Shown: positions 6,372 to 11,279 of the stretch, piece after piece | How the letters are laid out: each line of letters starts with the position of its first letter | Position numbering within the stretch: the stretch's first letter is position 1 | Assembly (NCBI GenBank): GCA_007134405.1 | Contig: SLKW01000370.1 | Coordinates: forward strand, 1 to 11,279 | Direction of reading: 5' to 3' | Length of the DNA: 11,279 nucleotides | From: Paracoccaceae bacterium | GTDB lineage: Bacteria; Pseudomonadota; Alphaproteobacteria; Rhodobacterales; Rhodobacteraceae | Program-made: the position numbers and the translations under genes | The notes under the pieces: generated by a model | Database searches by the model: none | Told to the model about the DNA's origin: nothing | What the model saw: only the letters and a program-made list of their open reading frames with translations

Positions 6372-7112
6372 TCAGCGCCGCTGAAGTAGCCGCTCGCGCA
6401 GCGCATGCCAACGCCCCGTCGCCATGCCCGCAGCCATGCCAAAGCCGATGGCAAAGGCCGTGAATTCCGCGACCCAACCATGCCCCCGCTCCACCATCAG
6501 CCCGAACGCCAGCCGCGCCAGCAGCAGCGTGCTGACCAGCGCAAAGGCCCGCCACCGGTCGCCGCGCGTTCCGGCGATGCGCCAGCGATGCCAGGTCAGC
6601 GCGCCCAGCAGGCCGAAGGCCATCGGCATCCCGCCAAAGAGCCAGGCCAGCTGATGCTCGCCCAGAAGCAGCCCGAAGACCGCAGCGGCCAGGGCAGGCG
6701 GCAGGAAAATCATCAGGAAAAGCCGTGGGTTGCCATGCGTATCGCCATAGCTCTTGCCCAGCGCGGCGATCAGGATCACCACGAAGAAGGCATGGAACGG
6801 CCCGGTATGGACGAAGGAATAGGACACGTAGCGCGACAGATGCAAAAACGGAAAGCGCAGGTTCTCCAGCATCCAGGCCTGCAGCGCCCCCGAAAAACCC
6901 GAGCGCTGCAGGGCCTCCAGCCGCCAGCCCAACGCCTCGGCCCCGCCGATCAGGCCGCGCCCGCCCAGCCAGAGCGCCAGCTCGATCCCGGTGATCGCCA
7001 GGATCACCAGCCAGACCAGCACCGGCAGGGGGTTGAAGGGCGGCGCGTTCAGATCGCGCAGCCGCTTCGCGGTGTCCTCTGAATCCGTTGTCTCGGGCCG
7101 TCCGTCCGCCAT
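6372..7112 (-). CDS. Rhomboid-like membrane protein, probably catalytically dead
   Basis: This 246-residue polytopic membrane protein has the rhomboid layout. After a charged N-terminus there is a first helix (about 29-48), a long loop with conserved-looking aromatics, then SYSFVHTGPFHAFFVVILIAALGKSYGD (97-124), which matches the rhomboid loop and TM2. Then come FLMIFLPPALAAAVFGLLLG (132-151), LFGGMPMAFGLLGALTW (158-174), a helix at 190-207 and VAEFTAFAIGFGMAAGMATG (214-233). The serine motif GxSG reads G160-G161-M162-P163, and the TM6 histidine motif AHxxGF reads AEFTAF with E216. Both catalytic residues are therefore missing, so it is probably a pseudo-rhomboid. A CGGAGG ribosome-binding site 7 nt before the ATG at 7112 fixes the start; upstream in-frame codons would run into the trpS promoter area. 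It is divergent from trpS. Confidence 0.85.
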   Translation of the reverse strand: MADGRPETTDSEDTAKRLRDLNAPPFNPLPVLVWLVILAITGIELALWLGGRGLIGGAEALGWRLEALQRSGFSGALQAWMLENLRFPFLHLSRYVSYSFVHTGPFHAFFVVILIAALGKSYGDTHGNPRLFLMIFLPPALAAAVFGLLLGEHQLAWLFGGMPMAFGLLGALTWHRWRIAGTRGDRWRAFALVSTLLLARLAFGLMVERGHGWVAEFTAFAIGFGMAAGMATGRWHALRERLLQRR

Positions 7113-7137
7113 CCGCTCGCCTCCGCCGCGGGTTCGG

Positions 7138-7166
7138 TTGACGCCCCGCCCGGCCAGCGATAAGCC
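7138..7166 (+). promoter_or_regulatory. Candidate trpS promoter
   Basis: TTGACG (five of six to the -35 consensus) is followed after 17 nt by TAAGCC, with an overlapping GATAAG. Transcription would start near 7173 and give a leader of under 30 nt, which leaves no room for a leader-peptide attenuator or T-box. The site lies in the 89-bp gap between the divergent rhomboid-like gene and trpS. Confidence 0.4.
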
Positions 7167-7189
7167 AGCCGCGACCGCTTTTCCACCAC

Positions 7190-7193
7190 GGAG
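7190..7193 (+). promoter_or_regulatory. trpS ribosome-binding site that decides the start
   Basis: GGAG sits 8 nt before the ATG at 7202. An in-frame GTG at 7193 overlaps this site and would have no ribosome-binding site of its own, so the ATG is the better start. Confidence 0.65.
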
Positions 7194-7201
7194 TGACGTC
7201 C

Positions 7202-8254
7202 ATGAACGACGCATCCCCCGACGCTTCGGCCCAGACGCGCTTCAAGGCCCGCATCTTCTCCGGCATCCAGCCCTCGGGCGGCCTGACGCTGGGCAATTAT
7301 CTGGGCGCGCTCAAGCGCTTCGTCGAAAAGCAGGACGAGGGGATCGAGGCGATCTATTGCCTCGTGGACATGCACGCGATCACCGTCTGGCAGGATCCGG
7401 CCAAGCTGCGCCACGCCACGCGCGAGGCGGCGGCGGGCTTCATCGCCGCCGGGATCGATCCCGAACGATCGATCCTGTTCAACCAGAGCCAGGTCTCGGC
7501 CCATGCCGAAATGGCGTGGATATTCAACTGCGTGGCGCGCGTGGGCTGGATGAACCGGATGACCCAGTTCAAGGACAAGGCCGGCAAGGACAAGGAGGCC
7601 GCGAGCCTCGGCCTCTACGCCTATCCGGCGCTGATGGCGGCCGACATCCTGGCCTATCACGCGACCCATGTGCCGGTGGGCGAGGACCAGCGCCAGCACT
7701 TGGAACTGACCCGCGACATCGCGATCAAGTTCAACCACGACTACGGGGTGGACTTCTTCCCGGTTACCGAACCGCTGATCGAAGGCATCGCCGCGCGGGT
7801 CATGTCCCTGCGCGACGGCACGAAGAAGATGTCGAAATCCGACCCCTCGGACATGAGCCGGATTAACCTGACCGACGACGCCGACACAATCGCGCAGAAG
7901 TTTCGCAAGGCGCGCACCGATCCCGACCCGCTGCCCGAAGCGATCGTCAGCCTCGACGCGCGGCCAGAAGCGAAGAACCTCGTCAACATCTACGCCGCGC
8001 TCGCCGATACCAGCCCGCAGGCGGTGCTCGACGAATTCGCGGGCCAGGGCTTTGGCGCCTTCAAGCCCAAGCTTGCCGAAGTCGCAGTCGCGGCGCTCTC
8101 GCCGATCACCGCTGAGATGGCGCGGCTGATGCAGGACCCGGCCGAGATCGACGCGATCCTGGGCCGCGGCGCCGACCGCGCCAACGCCATCGCGCAGCCG
8201 ATCCTGGATGAATGCTTCGACATTGTCGGCATGGTCCGCTCGCGCCGCCGCTGA
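7202..8254 (+). CDS. trpS: Tryptophan--tRNA ligase
   Basis: This 350-residue class I aminoacyl-tRNA synthetase charges tRNA-Trp in the cytosol. The HIGH-equivalent is TLGN inside [20 protein letters not shown] (20-39), and the KMSKS loop is [10 protein letters not shown] (208-217). Other family features are the tryptophan-pocket stretch [15 protein letters not shown] (52-66), [16 protein letters not shown] (137-152), [16 protein letters not shown] (159-174) and the helical C-terminal anticodon-binding region (about 220-350). Length is normal for bacterial TrpRS. The start at 7202 is chosen from the GGAG site. Downstream, a short inverted repeat at 8256-8271 without a T-tract may help termination. 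I see no frameshift or missing motif. Confidence 0.97.
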   Translation: MNDASPDASAQTRFKARIFSGIQPSGGLTLGNYLGALKRFVEKQDEGIEAIYCLVDMHAITVWQDPAKLRHATREAAAGFIAAGIDPERSILFNQSQVSAHAEMAWIFNCVARVGWMNRMTQFKDKAGKDKEAASLGLYAYPALMAADILAYHATHVPVGEDQRQHLELTRDIAIKFNHDYGVDFFPVTEPLIEGIAARVMSLRDGTKKMSKSDPSDMSRINLTDDADTIAQKFRKARTDPDPLPEAIVSLDARPEAKNLVNIYAALADTSPQAVLDEFAGQGFGAFKPKLAEVAVAALSPITAEMARLMQDPAEIDAILGRGADRANAIAQPILDECFDIVGMVRSRRR

Positions 8255-8255
8255 G

Positions 8256-8271
8256 GCGTTCAGGCGAACGC
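8256..8271 (+). terminator. Weak hairpin just after trpS
   Basis: GCGTTC (8256-8261) pairs with GAACGC (8266-8271) around a 4-nt loop, and a G-U pair can extend the stem by one. It starts 2 nt after the trpS stop. No T-run follows (the next bases are TCATAAG), so intrinsic termination would be inefficient. Confidence 0.35.
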
Positions 8272-8365
8272 TCATAAGCGCGATCCGCCCCATCGACGCC
8301 GTTGCGCCGGAATGATCGTCCGGTCTGTCGGATCAGATCGGGAAAAACGGCCGCATGGCCAAGGT

Positions 8366-8411
8366 CGCAACGGAGCGCGCGTTCGCACCCGCGCCGCACC
8401 CCCGCGTTGCG
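8366..8411. repeat. Nested inverted repeats upstream of metY
   Basis: CGCAACG (8366-8372) pairs with CGTTGCG (8405-8411), and inside it GCGCG (8375-8379) pairs with CGCGC (8390-8394). This gives a two-level stem just before the candidate metY promoter. It could be part of a trpS 3' untranslated region or a protein-binding site. High GC makes chance pairing common here. Confidence 0.4.
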
Positions 8412-8416
8412 CCCGA

Positions 8417-8445
8417 TTGCCTGCGCCTGCCCTTTGCCCTAGCGT
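8417..8445 (+). promoter_or_regulatory. Candidate metY promoter
   Basis: TTGCCT is followed after exactly 17 nt by TAGCGT. The predicted start near 8452 would leave a leader of about 20 nt carrying the AGGGAG ribosome-binding site at 8461-8466. Both boxes are weak matches, and spacing and position are the main support. A leader this short rules out a SAM-type riboswitch downstream of this promoter. Confidence 0.35.
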
Positions 8446-8472
8446 CGCCGCAACCAAACGAGGGAGTCCACA

Positions 8473-9756
8473 ATGACCCAGAGCCACGGATTCGACACGC
8501 TGCAGATCCATGCCGGCGCCCGGCCCGATCCCGCGACCGGCGCGCGCCAGACGCCGATCTACCAGACCACAGCCTATGTCTTTCGCGACGCCGATCACGC
8601 CGCCGCGCTCTTCAACCTGCAGGAGGTGGGCTACATCTATTCCCGCCTGACCAACCCCACCGTCGCGGCCCTGCAGGAACGTGTCGCCACGCTCGAAGGC
8701 GGGGTCGGCGCGGTCTGCTGCTCGTCGGGTCACGCGGCGCAGATCATGGCGCTGTTCCCGCTGATGGCGCCGGGCCGCAACATCGTCGCCTCGACACGCC
8801 TTTATGGTGGCACCGTCACGCAGTTCAGCCAGACGATCCGGCGGTTCGGTTGGTCGGCGAAATTCGTCGATACCGACGATCTGGACGCCATCGAGGCAGC
8901 GATCGATGACGACACGCGCGCGCTTTTCTGCGAGTCGATCGCCAATCCGGGCGGCTATGTGACCGACATCCCCGCCCTTGCCAAGATCGCCGACAAGCAT
9001 GGCATCCCGCTGATCGTCGACAACACCTCGGCCACGCCCTACCTCTGCCGCCCGATCGAGATGGGCGCGACGCTGGTGGTTCATTCGCTCACCAAGTACC
9101 TGACCGGCAACGGCACCGTCACCGGCGGCGCCATCGTCGATTCGGGCAGGTTCAACTGGTCGAACGGCAAGTTCCCCTCGCTTTCGGACCCAGAGCCCGC
9201 CTATCACGGACTGAAGTTCCACGAGACCTTCGGCAACCTGTCCTTCACCTTCCATTCCATCGCCGTGGGCCTGCGCGATCTGGGCATGACGCTGAACCCG
9301 CAGGCGGCGCATTACACGCTCCTGGGGATCGAGACGCTGAGCTTGCGCATGGAACGGCACGTCGCCAACGCCGTGAAGATCGCTAGCTGGCTGGAAAAGC
9401 ACGCCGCGGTCGAGGCGGTGACCTATGCCGGACTGCCCTCGTCGCCCTGGTACGACAGGTCGCAGAAACTGTATCCCAAGGGCGCCGGCGCGCTTTTTAC
9501 CGTCGCGCTCAAGGACGGGTACGAGGGTTGTGTGCGCTTCGTCGATGCGCTGGAGCTATTCAGCCACGTGGCGAACCTGGGCGACACGCGCTCGCTGGTG
9601 ATCCATTCGGCCTCCACCACACACCGGCAGCTGACGCCCGAACAGCAAAAGGCGGCGGGCGCGGCGCCGAACGTCGTGCGCCTGTCGATCGGGATCGAGG
9701 ATGCCGACGATCTGATCGCCGATCTCGACCAGGCTCTGGCCAAGGCGGCGGGCTGA
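8473..9756 (+). CDS. metY: O-acetylhomoserine sulfhydrylase (O-acetylhomoserine aminocarboxypropyltransferase)
   Basis: This 427-residue enzyme of the Cys/Met-metabolism PLP family replaces the acetyl group of O-acetylhomoserine with sulfide (or methanethiol) to give homocysteine (or methionine). The N-terminus FDTLQIHAGARPDPATGAR (7-25), QTPIYQTTAYVFRDADHAA (26-44) and IYSRLTNPTVAALQERVA (55-72) are typical of MetY. The cofactor phosphate-binding area is CCSSGHAAQ (82-90), the PLP-ring aspartate lies in IVDNTSATPY (181-190), and the Schiff-base lysine is K208 in VHSLTKYLTGNG. The long insertion around 224-262 (SGRFNW through HETFGNLSF) separates MetY from the shorter MetB/MetC enzymes. The C-terminus has NLGDTRSLVIHSASTTHRQL (368-387) and VVRLSIGIED. 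An AGGGAG site lies 6 nt before the ATG. A strong terminator follows, so this is probably a single-gene unit. Confidence 0.96.
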   Translation: MTQSHGFDTLQIHAGARPDPATGARQTPIYQTTAYVFRDADHAAALFNLQEVGYIYSRLTNPTVAALQERVATLEGGVGAVCCSSGHAAQIMALFPLMAPGRNIVASTRLYGGTVTQFSQTIRRFGWSAKFVDTDDLDAIEAAIDDDTRALFCESIANPGGYVTDIPALAKIADKHGIPLIVDNTSATPYLCRPIEMGATLVVHSLTKYLTGNGTVTGGAIVDSGRFNWSNGKFPSLSDPEPAYHGLKFHETFGNLSFTFHSIAVGLRDLGMTLNPQAAHYTLLGIETLSLRMERHVANAVKIASWLEKHAAVEAVTYAGLPSSPWYDRSQKLYPKGAGALFTVALKDGYEGCVRFVDALELFSHVANLGDTRSLVIHSASTTHRQLTPEQQKAAGAAPNVVRLSIGIEDADDLIADLDQALAKAAG

Positions 9757-9776
9757 TCCGGTTCACAACTGCCGCA

Positions 9777-9801
9777 CCCCGCAGCTCGCTGCGGGGCTTT
9801 T
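9777..9801 (+). terminator. Intrinsic terminator of metY
   Basis: CCCCGCAG (9777-9784) and CTGCGGGG (9789-9796) make a perfect 8-bp GC-rich stem with a CTCG loop. CTTTT (9797-9801) follows directly. The hairpin begins 20 nt after the metY stop. It is the clearest intrinsic terminator in the window and separates metY from the last gene. Confidence 0.9.
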
Positions 9802-9872
9802 CACTTGCATCGGCGAAATCCTGCTTTAGGCAGGAAGGACCGGTGCGACGGACTCGCCCGTCGCGCGAGCCC

Positions 9873-9881
9873 TATGATAAT
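9873..9881 (+). promoter_or_regulatory. Possible -10 element directly before the last gene
   Basis: TATGATAAT contains TATGAT, a five-of-six match to the -10 consensus. It lies only 9-12 nt before the ATG at 9890, which itself lacks a good Shine-Dalgarno (only AGG at 9885-9887). I find no good -35 at the right distance. If active, it would start a leaderless or nearly leaderless transcript. Confidence 0.3.
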
Positions 9882-9889
9882 TGCAGGCC

Positions 9890-11279
9890 ATGAAACCCAA
9901 TTTTGCCCTGCGCCTTGCGTATGACCGTATCGAGCTTCTGCAACGCTCGTCCGATGGATGGCTTTCGGTAGGCACCGCGCGTCTCGATGATCCCGAGGTG
10001 GATACAGCGATCCGGCAGTTGCGCGACCATGCCGCCCGGCTCGCCCCCGAAGGCGTGACCAGCAAGCTGATCATCCCGGAGACTGAGCTTCGCTATGAAA
10101 CCGTGCCCGCGCCCGGCCCCGACGATGCCGCGCGGCAACGGCAAATCGCCACGGCGGTCGATGGGCTGACGCCCTATTCCCTCGACGACCTGGTCTACGA
10201 CTGGGTGGTCGAGGGCGATCACGCCAAGGTGGTCATTGCCGCGCGCGAAACCCTGGTCGAGGCAGAGGCCTTCGCCGCCGACGGTGGGTTCAATCCGGTT
10301 TCATTCGTGGCGATGCCGGAACCCGAGCAGTTCCTGGGCGAGCCGTTTTTCGGCGTGACCCGTCATGCCGCCCGCATTCTGCCGGCCAATGCGCGGGTTC
10401 TGCCCGATGCCGAACCCGTCCACGTGGTCGGCCGCGCGCGCATTCCAGCGGCCAAGACAATGCGCGGCGCCGGCGCGTCGGAACCTCAGTCGGAGGCAGA
10501 TGCGCCCGATGCCGCGTCTTTTTCGGATGTCGATTCCAGGCCTGTGGAGTCACAGGCGGCACCGACGCCAATCGCAACCGATGCGACTGAGAGGGCAAAG
10601 TCCCAATCGCCGAGTTCCGCGCCAACGACCGGCGACACAACCGCAACGGTTCCAGACCCGCGCGAGCGCCTTGCGGCCGAAACGAATGGGCATGACCGGA
10701 CCGCGAAAGCCGCAACCGGACCGGCACGGGCCGGGCTGTTCCCAGCCGCCCTGCGCCGCTCGGCGGCGGCGCGCACCGGTGGAACCGCCCGGCGCGGGTT
10801 CCGCGATCTTCTGCACCGGCTTCGCGCACGGATGCCCGGCAAGGCCACGAACCAGAACGCCAGCGACAAGCCGACAGCATCGGCCACGGCAACACCTGCC
10901 AAGGCCGAGACGCAACGCAAGGGCACCGACGAGCCTGCATTCGCGTCACGTCGCAAACCGGCGCTCGTTTCTGCGCAGGACGAAATGGGCACGGTGACGG
11001 GTCCGGGCGGTCGCCTGGCGCTTTTGTCGCGCGCCGGCTCCGGCGCAGCGTTCAGCCGGGCGCGCAGCGCCGTGGCGCATTTGCGCGAAGCCCTGCGCAG
11101 GAAGGCACGTCCGGAGGCACGAAAACCCAAGAAGGCCGGGGCGCACGCGGCAGGTTTCGGGGCCGGAAAAGCCACGGCTACCGCCGCCACGGCGGCGTCG
11201 AAGCCAGCCGCGTCGTTCGATCGCGCGCCATCGCGCCCCGTCCCCTCCGAGCCCATCGTCCCTCAATCCCGGCCCCCCG
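9890..11279 (+). CDS. Unknown protein with GspL/PilM-like N-terminal domain and long basic low-complexity tail; runs off the window
   Basis: The frame is open from the ATG at 9890 to the last base (463 residues seen, no stop). Residues 1-165 form a compact, mildly acidic domain with alternating strands and helices: FALRLAYDRIELLQR (5-19), TSKLIIPETELRYETVPAPG (57-76), ATAVDGLTPYSLDDLVYDW (87-105), AKVVIAARETLVEAEAFA (112-129), GFNPVSFVAMPE (133-144) and GEPFFGVTRHAA (150-161). The order (lP...R, then AlegLtPYxlddlvyDW, then G.np..fva) recalls the cytoplasmic actin-like part of GspL/PilM proteins, a by-eye inference. After about 185 the sequence is Ala/Ser/Thr/Pro-rich and disordered-looking, broken by two Arg-rich helical patches (285-318 and 385-414). 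No membrane helix is visible so far. No other secretion or pilus gene is near. An in-frame TAA at 9878-9880 limits the start to TTG 9881 or ATG 9890. Confidence 0.82.
   Translation, partial: MKPNFALRLAYDRIELLQRSSDGWLSVGTARLDDPEVDTAIRQLRDHAARLAPEGVTSKLIIPETELRYETVPAPGPDDAARQRQIATAVDGLTPYSLDDLVYDWVVEGDHAKVVIAARETLVEAEAFAADGGFNPVSFVAMPEPEQFLGEPFFGVTRHAARILPANARVLPDAEPVHVVGRARIPAAKTMRGAGASEPQSEADAPDAASFSDVDSRPVESQAAPTPIATDATERAKSQSPSSAPTTGDTTATVPDPRERLAAETNGHDRTAKAATGPARAGLFPAALRRSAAARTGGTARRGFRDLLHRLRARMPGKATNQNASDKPTASATATPAKAETQRKGTDEPAFASRRKPALVSAQDEMGTVTGPGGRLALLSRAGSGAAFSRARSAVAHLREALRRKARPEARKPKKAGAHAAGFGAGKATATAATAASKPAASFDRAPSRPVPSEPIVPQSRPP

Noticed and set aside
7193..7195. GTG start for trpS three codons upstream
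   Set aside because: It overlaps the GGAG ribosome-binding site that serves the ATG at 7202 and has no site of its own.
7113..7214. Longer N-terminus for the rhomboid-like protein
   Set aside because: The extra residues are not membrane- or family-like, would overlap the trpS start region, and the CGGAGG site fits the ATG at 7112.
8255..8472. SAM-II or other SAM riboswitch upstream of metY
   Set aside because: SAM-II elements are known before methionine genes in Alphaproteobacteria, but the conserved TGATAAAT and GCTAAA-type stretches are absent, and the most likely promoter leaves a leader of only about 20 nt.
9890..11279. Type II secretion or type IV pilus locus
   Set aside because: The N-terminal domain only recalls GspL/PilM, and no other secretion or pilus gene is present in the window.

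Overview
The window is about 11.3 kb of very GC-rich DNA that reads as an ordinary chromosomal stretch of an alphaproteobacterium, most likely Rhodobacterales/Rhodobacteraceae. This rests on gene content and protein style: a 49-residue aa3-type cytochrome c oxidase subunit IV, a long DmdC-type acyl-CoA dehydrogenase, a degenerate rhomboid divergent from trpS, and two unknown proteins of a kind I associate with this order. I see no rRNA, tRNA, transposase, integrase, phage gene or CRISPR array.

Layout from left to right. A 5'-truncated conserved unknown (2-724, +) is followed by azlC and azlD (749-1827, +), which overlap by 4 nt and encode a branched-chain amino acid exporter. Convergent to these is the small oxidase subunit gene (2032-1883, -). 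Next is a two-gene minus-strand operon, acyl-CoA dehydrogenase then MBL-fold hydrolase (4900-2133), again with a 4-nt ATGA overlap. Divergent from it is the threonylcarbamoyl-AMP synthase gene (5045-6028, +), needed for the t6A modification of tRNA. A 343-bp convergent intergenic region (6029-6371) holds several repeat families. The rhomboid-like gene (7112-6372, -) is divergent from trpS (7202-8254, +). metY, O-acetylhomoserine sulfhydrylase (8473-9756, +), ends in a clear intrinsic terminator. The last gene (9890 to beyond the window end, +) encodes a protein with a compact N-terminal domain and a long, low-complexity basic tail.

The genes do not form one pathway. Two serve translation (tsaC-like, trpS), two touch amino acid metabolism or export (metY, azlCD), one belongs to respiration, and one pair is probably acyl-CoA/fatty-acid related. 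I found no convincing novel multi-gene system. The points most worth a second look are the repeat-rich intergenic region at 6029-6371 (a 17-bp direct repeat laid out like a MocR-type operator, an 11-bp tandem array, and a 9-mer that recurs only between genes), the rhomboid that lacks its catalytic residues, and the unusual domain architecture of the last gene. All alignments and family assignments were made by eye, without database searches.
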